From Arthrobacter sp. ISL-95 (lineage in GTDB: Bacteria > Actinomycetota > Actinomycetes > Actinomycetales > Micrococcaceae), in NCBI RefSeq assembly GCF_018613695.1, contig NZ_JAGGPR010000008.1:319698-383697 (forward strand): a stretch of DNA of 64,000 bases. The letters are read 5' to 3'. Made by a program: the position numbers and the translations under genes. How positions within the stretch are numbered: position 1 is the stretch's first letter; every line of letters begins with the position of its first letter. The notes below the pieces were generated by a model. The model was not told the DNA's origin, did not search any database, and worked only from the letters and a program-made list of their open reading frames with translations. Below, one piece after another: positions 26,963-36,209 of the stretch.

Positions 26963-28444
26963 TCAGACAATTTCGGCGGCGTAGTTGATGGCAGGCTTTT
27001 GCCGTCCCCGGATCAGGCCGACCACAAAGATCAGCGGGATGCCAAGAAGGAGCCAGCGCGCTACCCCTCCTGCGCCGCCGAGCAGGACGTCATAGTTGTC
27101 CAAGGTCAGGTAGCCCACCACCACGAACGCCAGGAAGGAAAGGGCGGGTGCGATCACGGTGACCCAGAGGTTGTCGCGGGTCCGGGACCTGGCGAAGTAC
27201 ACCAGAACCGCGGCGGAGGTCAGCAGCAGGATGGAGATGAATCCTGCCGTTCCCAGGGCTACAAACCAGGCGAAGACCGTGGCGATCGGGTCAGCACCGG
27301 CCAGGAGGAAGGCACTGATCACTGCCAGGACAACCAAGGAATTGACCAGTCCGGCAAAGGAGGGCGCCCCTGTTGAGGAAACTGAAGACAGCTTGGCCGG
27401 GAGCGCGCCTGCCCTGCCAAGAGCAAAGAGGTAGCGGGAGAACATGTTGGACAGGCCCAGGAGCATCGCTACGAAGCTCGTGACCACTAATACCTGCATG
27501 GCAAGACTCAGCCAGGCTCCGCCGCTGGACTCAGCGAGGTCGAAGATCATCCCGGACGGATTCCCGGTGGCTACAGCCTGAATCCCATCGATCCCCACGG
27601 CTCCGCTGATGGCCCACGTGGACAACATGTAGAACACGCCGATGAAGGCAATGACGAGGTAGGCGGCACGCGGGATGGTGCGGCGCGGATTTCTTGCCTC
27701 TTCAGCGAAGACAACCGTGGCCTCAAAGCTGGTGAAGCATGCAAAGGCGAACAGCAGTGAGATTCCCAGGCCTGGCCCAAAGATGTTCTCACCGGTGAAA
27801 CCGGCGAACGTGAAGATCCCCAACCCTTTTTGCGCAATCAAGGAGGCGACCAGCGCGGCCACCACCAGAGTTTCGCCGAGGATGAGTACTCCCAGCACCT
27901 TCAAGCTGGCGTCCACGCCTTTCATGGTCAGCACAGTAGTGAGTGCCATGACCACAACGATCCAGAAATAGACGGGTAGCCCAATGCCCGTGAGGCTTTC
28001 CACGAGCTGCTGCGCGAAGACGCCAAACTGGGACCACAACCCGATCTGAAGGCTGAGATAGGTAAGGATGGCGATTCCCGCACCACCCGTGGCCCACTTG
28101 TTGCCCAAGCCCTTGGCTATGTAGGCAACGAATCCGCCGGCGTTGGTGATGTGCTGGCTCATTCTCAGGTATCCCACCGAAAAGAGGGCTACCAAAAGTG
28201 CCGCAATCACATAAATCACCGGGGTTCCGGGCCCGCTCGCGGAGAAAATGACGGGGCTGGCGCCCACCACTGCGGCCATGGGGGCAGCGGCAGCAATGGC
28301 GAAGAAGGCAATGGCAACAACGCCAAGCTTGTTCGCCCTGAGCCGGACGGCACCTGCCGAGGGATCGGCGCCTTTGGGGCTGGAGTCTTTGGGGCTGGCG
28401 CCTTTGGGCCCGACCGGGGCCGAGGTCTGACTGGAATCGTTCAT
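26963..28444 (-). CDS. APC-family amino acid/amine permease
   Basis: A 493-residue polytopic membrane protein of the amino acid-polyamine-organocation superfamily. A Ser/Pro-rich cytosolic N-terminus of about 35 residues precedes the first span, ANKLGVVAIAFFAIAAAAPMAAVVGASPVI, and roughly 12 to 13 hydrophobic segments follow. FACFTSFEATVVFAEEARNPRRTIPRA is the family signature region. The ATG at 28444 follows GGAAAG; the open frame runs further up but without a ribosome site. It is first in the amine operon and divergent from TetR. It likely imports the amine oxidised by the last gene product. Confidence 0.92.
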   Translation of the reverse strand: MNDSSQTSAPVGPKGASPKDSSPKGADPSAGAVRLRANKLGVVAIAFFAIAAAAPMAAVVGASPVIFSASGPGTPVIYVIAALLVALFSVGYLRMSQHITNAGGFVAYIAKGLGNKWATGGAGIAILTYLSLQIGLWSQFGVFAQQLVESLTGIGLPVYFWIVVVMALTTVLTMKGVDASLKVLGVLILGETLVVAALVASLIAQKGLGIFTFAGFTGENIFGPGLGISLLFAFACFTSFEATVVFAEEARNPRRTIPRAAYLVIAFIGVFYMLSTWAISGAVGIDGIQAVATGNPSGMIFDLAESSGGAWLSLAMQVLVVTSFVAMLLGLSNMFSRYLFALGRAGALPAKLSSVSSTGAPSFAGLVNSLVVLAVISAFLLAGADPIATVFAWFVALGTAGFISILLLTSAAVLVYFARSRTRDNLWVTVIAPALSFLAFVVVGYLTLDNYDVLLGGAGGVARWLLLGIPLIFVVGLIRGRQKPAINYAAEIV

Positions 28445-28576
28445 GAGGCTGTTCTTTCCGGAATGCACTGGCGCCATCGCCACTGCGGAGGGATAGGGGG
28501 CCCTGCGGCCGGAGGACAAGTGTCCGGGCGGTGAGGCTGAAGCTACTCTTGGTGGCGGGTGATCCGGGCCACATTT

Positions 28577-28609
28577 CAAACTATACGTTTGTATAGTTTG
28601 AGGTGTCAA
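28577..28609 (-). promoter_or_regulatory. Amine-operon promoter with TetR operator
   Basis: A perfect 10-bp inverted repeat CAAACTATAC (28577-28586) and GTATAGTTTG (28591-28600) around GTTT is a textbook TetR-family operator. On the minus strand -35 TTGACA (28609-28604), 18-bp spacer and -10 TATAGT (28585-28580) form a strong promoter for the permease operon, with the operator filling spacer and -10. The same site lies 50 bases before the TetR start, implying autoregulation. Confidence 0.85.
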
Positions 28610-28650
28610 TGGGTTCCTCCCCCTCATTTCTTCACCGCTAGACTCGCTGT

Positions 28651-29265
28651 ATGAGCCAGGAAGCGCGCAAGCTGCCCTACGGAGACGGTCGGGATGCCCT
28701 GCTGGCTGCCGTGCTGGATGTTGTGGCGGAGAAGGGCCTGCGCGGCGCAACCTACAGATCAGTTGCCGCCAAGGCCGGCGTCAACCATGCACTGGTCACC
28801 CACCACTTCGGTTCCATGGAAGGGCTCCTGGCCGCCACCATGGAATGGTCCGTCCAGCGGTCCATTGAGGAAACCGGGCTCTCCGGGATCGCGGACTTTG
28901 ACGGAACTTTCGCTGACACACTTATTGCTACCGTCTCCGCCGAACCTGAACTGCAGTTGTTCCAGTTCGAAATGATCCTCGAATCCAGGCGCAACCCCCG
29001 GATCCGCGAGATGGTTGAGCGCCTCTATGCCAATTACGTCAGCACCGTGGAAGAGGCATTGACGCGCCGTGGGCTGGATACACGCAACGAAGCGTCCCTG
29101 GCCGTCTTCGCCGCCCTTGACGGGCTTATGCTTCAATTCCTCACCATCAGCGACCCCCACCGCATCAGGTCCGCCGTGATTCAAGTGGGGCGATTGATAT
29201 CCGCGCTCGAGACCGCGAACGAAACGACTGAAAAGCCGGCGAAGAATCAGCCCCAGGACAGTTAA
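28651..29265 (+). CDS. TetR/AcrR-family regulator of the amine operon
   Basis: A 204-residue TetR-family protein with N-terminal HTH (TYRSVAAKAGVNHALVTHHFGSMEGLLAATM) and an all-helical ligand domain. It is divergent from the permease-moaF-cupin-oxidase operon and sits beside a perfect palindrome overlapping that operon's promoter. It is therefore most likely a local repressor relieved by the amine or its aldehyde. The tail is short and polar. Tandem palindromic repeats follow the stop. Confidence 0.92.
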   Translation: MSQEARKLPYGDGRDALLAAVLDVVAEKGLRGATYRSVAAKAGVNHALVTHHFGSMEGLLAATMEWSVQRSIEETGLSGIADFDGTFADTLIATVSAEPELQLFQFEMILESRRNPRIREMVERLYANYVSTVEEALTRRGLDTRNEASLAVFAALDGLMLQFLTISDPHRIRSAVIQVGRLISALETANETTEKPAKNQPQDS

Positions 29266-29270
29266 GGCCC

Positions 29271-29323
29271 GACGTCGGCACACAGGTAAGCGTCCGCCGT
29301 CGGCACTCAGGTGAGTGCCGACG
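29271..29323. repeat. CGTCGGCACTCA palindrome family, copies 2 and 3 in tandem
   Basis: A degenerate unit at 29271-29294 is followed by a perfect hairpin: CGTCGGCACTCA (29298-29309), loop GG, TGAGTGCCGACG (29312-29323). The core is shared with 24306-24338. It lies 6 bases after the TetR stop and probably terminates that transcript. Confidence 0.7.
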
Positions 29324-29437
29324 TCGTACACTTCCACCGTCCGTATGACGGAATTCTCATGAGAAAACGCTTACTCAGATCGGGTTTGTGGCTAAGCTGT
29401 CATTCGTGACCCGACGAATCTGCTCCCGCGCTACCCC

Positions 29438-30364
29438 ATGATCGGCGTACTGTCCGGGTTCTTCGTGGTGTGGGCCATCATCCTGGTGGGCATGTTTGTT
29501 GGACGGCGGAACATCCTGGGTGAGAACGCCCGGTCCGTACTGAGTTCGCTGACGTTCTTCGTGGCCAGCCCTGCTCTGCTGTTCGAGACACTGAGCAAGG
29601 CCAAGTTGCACGATGTCTTCGCGGCTCCCCTCCTGGTCACGGCAGTGGGCGCCGTGCTGACCGGCCTGCTGTTCTTTATGATCGTGAAGTTCTGGCTCAA
29701 GCGCAGCCTGCCGGAGTCGCTCATGTCATCCATGAGCGCGTCCTTGGCCAACTCAGCCAACCTCGGCATCCCCATCGCCGTGTTTGTCCTGGGAGACGCC
29801 AGCTATGTGGCGCCCCTGTTGATCTTCCAGTTGGCGTTCTTCACGCCCCTGTACTTGATGGCCCTTGACGCCAGCACAAGCTCGCACCGCACCACTCCCC
29901 TGCGCTTCCTGTTGATGATCGTGAAGAACCCCATGATCGTGGGCTCAGCGCTGGGACTCCTGGTAGCGGGCACTGGTTTCCAAGTCCCCACGCTCATTCT
30001 GGAGCCCATCCATCTCATTGGCGGCGCGGCGATTCCGGCCATGTTGATGTCCTTCGGCATGAGCCTGAACGGATCCAAGCCACTGCAAAAGGCCGCAGGA
30101 CGCCGCATGGATACCTTGCTGGCCAGCGGATTCAAGCTGATTGTCCACCCCCTGATCGCGTACCTGTTTGCCCGCTTCGCACTGGGGATGGACGGGCACG
30201 CACTGTTTGCCGTGGTGGTCACCTCTGCGTTGCCTACCGCACAGAACGTCTTTGTGGCAGCGAACCGCTACCAAGCAGGAATCACCGTGGCCAAGGACAC
30301 AGTGCTGATCACCACCATCGTGGCGGTGCCGGCCATGATCGCCGTGGCACTGCTGCTCGCCTAG
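29438..30364 (+). CDS. AEC-family transporter (auxin efflux carrier type)
   Basis: A 308-residue membrane protein with about ten hydrophobic segments in the two-bundle pattern of the AEC family. Examples are VLSGFFVVWAIILVGMFVG at the N-terminus, SLANSANLGIPIAVFVLGD, and SALPTAQNVFVAANRYQAG near the C-terminus, which carries the family NVF motif. Bacterial members move small carboxylates or amino acids; the substrate here is unknown. It stands alone, convergent with the GH15 gene across a short palindrome. Confidence 0.9.
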   Translation: MIGVLSGFFVVWAIILVGMFVGRRNILGENARSVLSSLTFFVASPALLFETLSKAKLHDVFAAPLLVTAVGAVLTGLLFFMIVKFWLKRSLPESLMSSMSASLANSANLGIPIAVFVLGDASYVAPLLIFQLAFFTPLYLMALDASTSSHRTTPLRFLLMIVKNPMIVGSALGLLVAGTGFQVPTLILEPIHLIGGAAIPAMLMSFGMSLNGSKPLQKAAGRRMDTLLASGFKLIVHPLIAYLFARFALGMDGHALFAVVVTSALPTAQNVFVAANRYQAGITVAKDTVLITTIVAVPAMIAVALLLA

Positions 30365-30373
30365 CGCTGTTCC

Positions 30374-30398
30374 ACCCAAGTAGGTAGCCAGATTGGGT
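30374..30398. repeat. Short relative of the 68-bp palindrome
   Basis: ACCCAAGTAGGTAGC...TTGGGT: the outer arms ACCCAA (30374-30379) and TTGGGT (30393-30398) and the GTAGC stretch match copy 1 at 17301, but the long inner stem is missing. It separates two convergent genes and abuts the GH15 stop codon. Confidence 0.5.
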
Positions 30399-33034
30399 TA
30401 CTCCACGTCCGCACTGGCCAGGTAGTAGTCCAGAAGCTGGGCGCAGCGGATGAAGCCCAGATGCGAGTACGCCTGAGGATGGTTGCCTAGGTGCGTTTCC
30501 GTTCCGGGATCGTACTCTTCCGGCAACAGGCCCGTAGGTCCGAACAGTGCCACCAACTGGTTGAACAGCTCCAAGGCGTCATCCAGGCGGCCAACGGCAA
30601 GGTAGGCCTCGATCAGCCAGGTGGTGCAAATGTGGAAGCCGCCCTCCAAACCCGGCAGGCCGTCGTCGTACCTGTACCTGAAAACGGTGGGCCCTACGCG
30701 CAACTCGCGTTCAACGGCCGTGACGGTATCCAGGAAGCGCTGATCCTGAACGTCCAGCAGGCCCGAGATCCCGATGTGGAGAACAGCGGCATCCAGGTCG
30801 GGGCTGTCATAGGCCACCGTGTAGGAAGCTGCGGACGAATCCCAACCCTCGTGCAGGACTTCCTCGCGGATGGTTTCGGCAGTGGGTGCCCAATCTGTAT
30901 GAGGCGGGCGCCCATGCTGAGCGGCAGCCCGGATGGCCCGGTCCAGCGTGACCCAGCACATCACTTTGGTGTAAACGTGGTGCCTGGGCGGCTTTCTTGC
31001 TTCCCAAATCCCGTGGTCAGGTTCATGCCAGCGGGCCAGCACCGCATGGGCCATCTGCTCTATCAGGTACCAGTGTTCATCGGGCAGGAACCCGCGGCGC
31101 TCGGCAAGATCGTGGATCAGCTCGGCGATGGGTCCAAACACATCCAACTGCACCTGGTGGTCTGCCGCGTTGCCAATGCGCACGGGTCGCGAGCCAGCAT
31201 AACCGGGCAGGCTTTCCACGATTGCTTCCGTGGAGAGCGGCGCCCCCGTCACCGAGTAGAGGGGGTGAAGCCACTCGGGTCCCGGCGCATTCTCGATGAT
31301 GCGACCCAACCAGGCAAGGAACCCGTCGGCCTCCTGCGTGGAGCCCAACGACACCAGGGCATTCACGGTCATGGACCCGTCACGCAGCCAGCAATACCGG
31401 TAATCCCAGTTTCGGGTCCCGCCGATGCCCTCAGGCAGTGATGTGGTGGGCGCAGCCAACACAGCGCCGGTGGGCTCATGGACGAGCGACTTCAGCACCA
31501 AAGCCGAACGGCGCACCAACGACGTTTTGATGGTGGGCAGCTGCAAGGCCTTGATCCAATCACGCGAAGACTGCCCGACGGCGGTGCGCCGGTTTGGTTC
31601 GCCGCCCGGGTCTGCGGGTGGCGGCTCGGTGTCACCGCAACGAAGGTTCAGCACCACAGGCCCATGGTTGAGTGGAACTTCCGCGGTGGCCGTGGCGTAC
31701 TTGCCGTCACTGGTGATCCGGAAAGGAACCCCGGGCGCGGAGAGGATGATGGGATCCGATGTACCCATGATGTGGACGTCGTCTCCCCGGATCTCCATGC
31801 TGAAGGGCGCGTTGGCGTAGTCCGGCCTGGGTGCGAAGACTACGCGTGCCATGCCCGTCCCGGAGAGTACCCGTACCAGGCTGGTGATACCTTCCGGCGT
31901 CGGCTCCAAGTAGTCGATCACCGTGACGTCAGCCCAGCGCGTCTCCACGATCATGGTGTTCTCCACATATCGCTGCGCCAGCACCTGCGATGGTTTCACC
32001 GGCTCTATGCTGAAATGACCGGCGGGTTCACCGCCAAGAATGTGGGCAAAAATGGATCCCGAATCCGGCAAGGGGTGGCTCATCCAACAAACCTTCGCGT
32101 CGGGGGTCAGCAATGCCGTGGAGCTCCCGTTGCCGATCATGGAATGCCGTTCCAGCCCCACCGCATCCTCGCCGAACAGCCATGCCCGCCGCAGCTCGAA
32201 CAACAAGGCCAGCACGCGCGCAAAAGCTTCCGGGTCCGCAATGGTGTGCGCCGCCGTCGTATCCCCCGTACCCACATGAAGGCCCAGGTCCGGTCCGCGC
32301 AGGGTGGCGAGTGCTTTTTCGTCACTCTCGGCGTCACCTGCGTAAAGCGCGGCGCTGACCCCGAGCCGTGCGCGCAGCTGCTCAAGCGCTTGGCCTTTGG
32401 CCGGCTCCTCCACGGTGAGGTCCAAAACGGTGCCGTCGATGATGAAGTAGAGACCGAACTCGATGGCGATATGCTGCGAAAGGAAAATCACCCGTTCCAC
32501 TACCTCGGGTGTGGCCGGCCGGGTATGCACCGCCATACCCACTGGCTTACGGACTACGCTGATGCCCTTCTCAAAGCCCACCGCCTCGGTCAACGCCGTA
32601 GCCACCTGTTGGAGCAACTGTTCCGTGGCCAGAGACAGGGTGTAGGCATAGCCCATGTCGAATTCCATACCGTGGGAACCCACCAGGTGGACCTCGGCAG
32701 GAAGACGGGAAACCGCTGCAAGATCCCGCAATGACCGTCCGGAGATGACGGCCGTGTGCGTGTTGGGCAAGGCAGCGAGCGCCCGGAGCGCCACCGCCGC
32801 GCTATCTAACGGCAACGTTTCCGTAGACACGCCTTCTGCGGAGCAAAGCGTCCCGCCATAGTTGCACGCCACCAGCAGGCCGGGGACTCGGGCCAATGCC
32901 CTCAGTTCCGAGAACAGTTGCGGCGTAATGCCGTTCTCCGCGTCGGACTGGAGGACGGTACGAAGAAGGCCAAGCGGGAGCGATTTCATGAGCAGCGCCG
33001 AGTCGGCCACTGCTTGGTTCAGGTGCGTAGGCAT
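30398..33034 (-). CDS. OtsB-like domain fused to glycoside hydrolase family 15
   Basis: An 878-residue fusion. Residues ~40-280 resemble trehalose-6-phosphate phosphatase of the HAD superfamily (ISGR, GSHGMEF and a KGQAL lysine are kept). Residues ~290-878 are GH15, with GGTRNWDYRYCWLRDGSM near 530 and the (alpha/alpha)6-barrel region after it. GH15 proteins of actinobacteria include mycobacterial-type trehalases, so trehalose hydrolysis is likely, with a glucoamylase as alternative. The HAD nucleophile motif is NYGGT (Asn58, Gly60) in place of DYDGT, so the phosphatase half is probably inactive. ATG 33034 has GGAAGG upstream. Confidence 0.9.
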   Translation of the reverse strand: MPTHLNQAVADSALLMKSLPLGLLRTVLQSDAENGITPQLFSELRALARVPGLLVACNYGGTLCSAEGVSTETLPLDSAAVALRALAALPNTHTAVISGRSLRDLAAVSRLPAEVHLVGSHGMEFDMGYAYTLSLATEQLLQQVATALTEAVGFEKGISVVRKPVGMAVHTRPATPEVVERVIFLSQHIAIEFGLYFIIDGTVLDLTVEEPAKGQALEQLRARLGVSAALYAGDAESDEKALATLRGPDLGLHVGTGDTTAAHTIADPEAFARVLALLFELRRAWLFGEDAVGLERHSMIGNGSSTALLTPDAKVCWMSHPLPDSGSIFAHILGGEPAGHFSIEPVKPSQVLAQRYVENTMIVETRWADVTVIDYLEPTPEGITSLVRVLSGTGMARVVFAPRPDYANAPFSMEIRGDDVHIMGTSDPIILSAPGVPFRITSDGKYATATAEVPLNHGPVVLNLRCGDTEPPPADPGGEPNRRTAVGQSSRDWIKALQLPTIKTSLVRRSALVLKSLVHEPTGAVLAAPTTSLPEGIGGTRNWDYRYCWLRDGSMTVNALVSLGSTQEADGFLAWLGRIIENAPGPEWLHPLYSVTGAPLSTEAIVESLPGYAGSRPVRIGNAADHQVQLDVFGPIAELIHDLAERRGFLPDEHWYLIEQMAHAVLARWHEPDHGIWEARKPPRHHVYTKVMCWVTLDRAIRAAAQHGRPPHTDWAPTAETIREEVLHEGWDSSAASYTVAYDSPDLDAAVLHIGISGLLDVQDQRFLDTVTAVERELRVGPTVFRYRYDDGLPGLEGGFHICTTWLIEAYLAVGRLDDALELFNQLVALFGPTGLLPEEYDPGTETHLGNHPQAYSHLGFIRCAQLLDYYLASADVE

Positions 33035-33140
33035 GGCGAATCCTTCCGAAGCGGATAGCTACAGTTTCCGCCCGCACGGTTTCGCTTGACTACCTAGTAG
33101 ATTGCAAATGCGTAAAGCTTTTCCTTGGATTTATGCGCGA

Positions 33141-33193
33141 AGGTCCCGCACCCGTGCGCAATGGTTCTTCCTACCGGCTCGGGGGCGGGACCT
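33141..33193 (-). terminator. Inverted repeat after the aminotransferase gene
   Basis: Perfect 9-bp arms AGGTCCCGC (33141-33149) and GCGGGACCT (33185-33193) lie 11 bases beyond the aminotransferase stop on the minus strand. No T-run is seen, so termination strength is uncertain. The rest of the 170-base gap upstream of the GH15 gene holds nothing else I can name. Confidence 0.45.
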
Positions 33194-33203
33194 GACGCAA
33201 CGG

Positions 33204-34565
33204 CTAGGCCGCGAACGTGTCCGCGATGTCCAGGACGTCGTCCAGAATGGCCAGTCCCGCCCGGGCATCCTCAACACTGATATTGCACGGCGGAACAACA
33301 TGGATCCGGTTGAAGTTGGCAAAAGGGATCAGTCCGCGCGACTTGCAGGCTGCCACGAGGTGGTTCATCTCGGGGCTGGAAGAACCGTAGGGAGCCAGCG
33401 GTTCGCGGCTGGCGCGGTCCTTGACCAGCTCGATGGCCCAGAAAACGCCCCGGCCCCGCACTTCGCCCACGGACTGGTGGCGTTCGGCGAAACCTGCGAG
33501 CGCCGGCCCGATCACGTCGTTGCCCAGAGTTGCCGCGTGCTGCACCATGCCTTCGCGTTCCATGGCGTTGATGGTGGCGACGGCGGCCGCGGTAGCCAGC
33601 GGGTGGCCGGAGTAGGTCAGCCCGCCGGGATAGGCGCGAGTACCAAAGGTGGCTGCGATTTCCGGGCTGATGGCTACGCCGCCCAACGGTACGTAGCCGG
33701 AGTTCACGCCTTTCGCGAAGGTGATCAGGTCCGGGACAACATCAAAATGCTCCACGGCGAACCACTTGCCCGTACGTCCGAAGCCGGCCATGACCTCGTC
33801 CGCGATCAGGACGATGCCGTGTTTGGTGCACAGTTCCCGCACGCCCTGCATGTAGTCAATCGGCGGAACGTAGATCCCGGCCGTCCCGGGGATGCTCTCC
33901 AGCATGATTGCCGCGATGCTGGACGGACCTTCGAACTCGATGAGCTGTTCCAGGTGTTCCAAGGCCCGTTGGGCTTCCTCCGCCTCGGTGGTGGAGTGGA
34001 ACGCCGTGCGGTAGAGGTATGGCGGGAAGAAGTGCAGGGTGCCCGTGGAGGCGTTGTCGCTGGCCCACCGCCGGGGGTCACCGGTGATATTGACGGCCAA
34101 GTGCGTCCCGCCGTGATAGGAGCGGTAAGCGGAAAGGACCTTGTGGCGGCCCGTGTGCAGCCTGGCCATCCGGACCGCGTGCTCGTTGGCATCCGCCCCG
34201 CCGTTGGTGAAGAAGATCCGGTCCAGCTCCCCCGGGGTTCGCTCGGCGATCAACCGCGCGGCCTCCGATCGGGCGTCGTTGACGTAGCCGGGAGCAATGG
34301 TGCACAGCTTGGCCGCCTGCGCGGCGATCGCTGCAACAACGGCCGGGTGTTGGTGTCCGATGTTGGTGTTGACCAGCTGGGAGGAGAAGTCCAGGTACTT
34401 GTTGCCCTCGCCATCCCAGACGTGCGAGCCCTCTGCTGCGCTGATAACCATGGGATCCAATGTGTCCTGGGCGGACCAGGAGTGGAAGACGTGTTTGCGG
34501 TCCAGCTCATAGGCGCGCTGCGCTGCCTGGCGGTCCGTCTGTGGTGGTTCAAGGATGGTGGTCAT
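33204..34565 (-). CDS. Class III (omega) aminotransferase
   Basis: A 453-residue PLP-dependent aminotransferase of the acetylornithine/omega-amino acid class. Landmarks are FFTNGGADANEHAVRMAR for cofactor phosphate binding, AYRSYHGGTHLA, the IADEVMAGFGRTGKWFA aspartate that contacts the PLP ring, and the Schiff-base Lys285 in TFAKGVNSG. It is downstream of mmsA with a 43-base gap. The pair fits transamination of beta-alanine (or 3-aminoisobutyrate or taurine) to a semialdehyde that MmsA oxidises to an acyl-CoA; beta-alanine is my first guess. Confidence 0.92.
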   Translation of the reverse strand: MTTILEPPQTDRQAAQRAYELDRKHVFHSWSAQDTLDPMVISAAEGSHVWDGEGNKYLDFSSQLVNTNIGHQHPAVVAAIAAQAAKLCTIAPGYVNDARSEAARLIAERTPGELDRIFFTNGGADANEHAVRMARLHTGRHKVLSAYRSYHGGTHLAVNITGDPRRWASDNASTGTLHFFPPYLYRTAFHSTTEAEEAQRALEHLEQLIEFEGPSSIAAIMLESIPGTAGIYVPPIDYMQGVRELCTKHGIVLIADEVMAGFGRTGKWFAVEHFDVVPDLITFAKGVNSGYVPLGGVAISPEIAATFGTRAYPGGLTYSGHPLATAAAVATINAMEREGMVQHAATLGNDVIGPALAGFAERHQSVGEVRGRGVFWAIELVKDRASREPLAPYGSSSPEMNHLVAACKSRGLIPFANFNRIHVVPPCNISVEDARAGLAILDDVLDIADTFAA

Positions 34566-34608
34566 GGTGGTTGTCCTGACGTCGGCGCTGAGGAGTTTTG
34601 GGGAACGC

Positions 34609-36096
34609 TTAGGAGTTCTGTGGGAAGCCGAGGTTGATCCCGCCGTGGCTGGGATCCAGCCAGCGTGTGGTCACTGCCTTGCCCCGGGTGAAGAAGCCAA
34701 CGCCTTCAGAGCCGTGGGCATGGGTGTCGCCGAACAGGGAGTTCTTCCATCCGCCGAAGGAGTAGTACGCCATGGGCACCGGGACGGGGACGTTGATGCC
34801 CACCATTCCCACCTCAACCTCGTTCTCGAAGCGGCGGGCCGCACCGCCGTCGTTCGTGAAAATCGCGGTGCCGTTGCCGTACGGATTGGCGTTGATGGTG
34901 GCCAGGGCGTCGTCGTAGCTGTCCACCCGGACCACCGAGAGCACGGGCCCGAAGATCTCTTCCTGGTAGATGGACATGTCCGTGGAGACATGATCGAAGA
35001 GGGTGGGGCCCACGAAGAACCCGTCGCCTTCCGCGTCCGGAATGACGCCGCGGCCGTCGACGACGAGCGTGGCACCTGACGCTTCACCGGCATCGACGTA
35101 TCCCGAGACCTTGTCCCTATGCTGGGACGTCACCAAGGGGCCCATATCGCAACCACGCATTCCGTCACCGGTACGCAGGGTTCGGGCACGATCCGCGATC
35201 TTATCCACCAACGCATCGGCAATGTCACCCACGGCCAGGAGCGCTGAGACAGCCATGCACCGTTCACCGGCGGAACCGAACCCGGCGTTGATGGCGGCGT
35301 CGGCAGCAAGGTCAAGATCGGCGTCGGGCAGGACAATCATGTGGTTCTTCGCACCGCCAAGCGCCTGAACCCGCTTGCCGTGGGCTGTGGCGGTCTCGTA
35401 GACGTACTTGGCGATCGGCGTGGAGCCCACGAAGGAAACGGCCTTGACGTCGGGGTGGGTCAGCAGGGTATCCACTGCTACTTTGTCGCCGTGAAGGACG
35501 TTGAAGACGCCGTTGGGCAGGCCGGCTTCCTTCCAGAGCTCGGCCACCCAATTGACGGCCGTGGGGTCCTTCTCGCTGGGCTTGATGATCACGGTATTGC
35601 CTGCGGCGATCGCAATGGGGAAGAACCACATAGGGACCATTGCCGGAAAGTTGAACGGGCTGATGATTGCCACGGGACCCAGTGCTTGGCGGATGGAGTG
35701 GATGTCCACCTTGGTGGAGGCGTTTTCGGTGTAACTGCCCTTGAGCAGGTGCGGGATACCGCAGGCGAATTCCACCACTTCCTGGCCGCGGCTTACCTCG
35801 CCCAGAGCATCGTCCAGGACCTTGCCGTGCTCGGAGGTGATGATCGCGGCGAGCTCGTCCTTGCGGGAGTTGAGAAGCTCACGGAAAGCGAAAAGGACCT
35901 GGGTTCGGCGGGCCAACGAGGTATCCCGCCATGCCGGGAAGGCGGCTTTGGCAGCGGCGACGGCGGCGTTGCCCTCCTCCACGCCGGCCACAGCAACCTG
36001 CCCGGTTACCTTTCCTGTGGCCGGGTTGGTGACGGGAGCGGTGCGGTCTCCGGCCGGGACGTAGCTGCCGTTGATCCAGTGCTCGATGGTGTTCAA
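34609..36096 (-). CDS. mmsA: CoA-acylating (methyl)malonate-semialdehyde dehydrogenase
   Basis: Oxidatively decarboxylates malonate or methylmalonate semialdehyde to acetyl- or propionyl-CoA with NAD. The 495-residue length and the motifs GPVAIISPFNFPAMVPMWF, ALGGAKNHMIVLPDAD and FGSAGERCMA (catalytic Cys280) match MmsA, whose CoA-dependent members lack the usual catalytic glutamate of aldehyde dehydrogenases. The start codon is TTG at 36096, chosen because AAGGAG lies 6 bases upstream. It is followed by the aminotransferase and divergent from a PucR regulator. Confidence 0.94.
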   Translation of the reverse strand: MNTIEHWINGSYVPAGDRTAPVTNPATGKVTGQVAVAGVEEGNAAVAAAKAAFPAWRDTSLARRTQVLFAFRELLNSRKDELAAIITSEHGKVLDDALGEVSRGQEVVEFACGIPHLLKGSYTENASTKVDIHSIRQALGPVAIISPFNFPAMVPMWFFPIAIAAGNTVIIKPSEKDPTAVNWVAELWKEAGLPNGVFNVLHGDKVAVDTLLTHPDVKAVSFVGSTPIAKYVYETATAHGKRVQALGGAKNHMIVLPDADLDLAADAAINAGFGSAGERCMAVSALLAVGDIADALVDKIADRARTLRTGDGMRGCDMGPLVTSQHRDKVSGYVDAGEASGATLVVDGRGVIPDAEGDGFFVGPTLFDHVSTDMSIYQEEIFGPVLSVVRVDSYDDALATINANPYGNGTAIFTNDGGAARRFENEVEVGMVGINVPVPVPMAYYSFGGWKNSLFGDTHAHGSEGVGFFTRGKAVTTRWLDPSHGGINLGFPQNS

Positions 36097-36169
36097 GAGT
36101 TCTCCTTGATGCGGTGTCGTGTGAAGCCTGGAATCAGTCTGTTCGCCGCTGAGCGACTGCAGAAGAGCC

Positions 36170-36209
36170 CTTGTGTAAGAGAATTGTTGGAGAGCCTTAC
36201 ACTGTGTAA
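36170..36209. promoter_or_regulatory. Putative PucR operator region
   Basis: A perfect 13-base palindrome TTACACTGTGTAA (36197-36209) touches the pucR start codon, and a related half-site, CTTGTGTAAG (36170-36179), lies 27 bases before it. Repeated TGTGTAA boxes between two divergent genes suggest regulator binding and autoregulation. Confidence 0.55.

Noticed and set aside
31478..32734. 418-codon plus-strand frame opposite the OtsB-GH15 gene
   Set aside because: Arg/His/Gly-rich composition typical of antisense frames, without domain or start signal.
33102..34637. 511-codon plus-strand frame opposite the aminotransferase
   Set aside because: The minus strand encodes a complete class III aminotransferase with the PLP lysine; the plus frame has no features.
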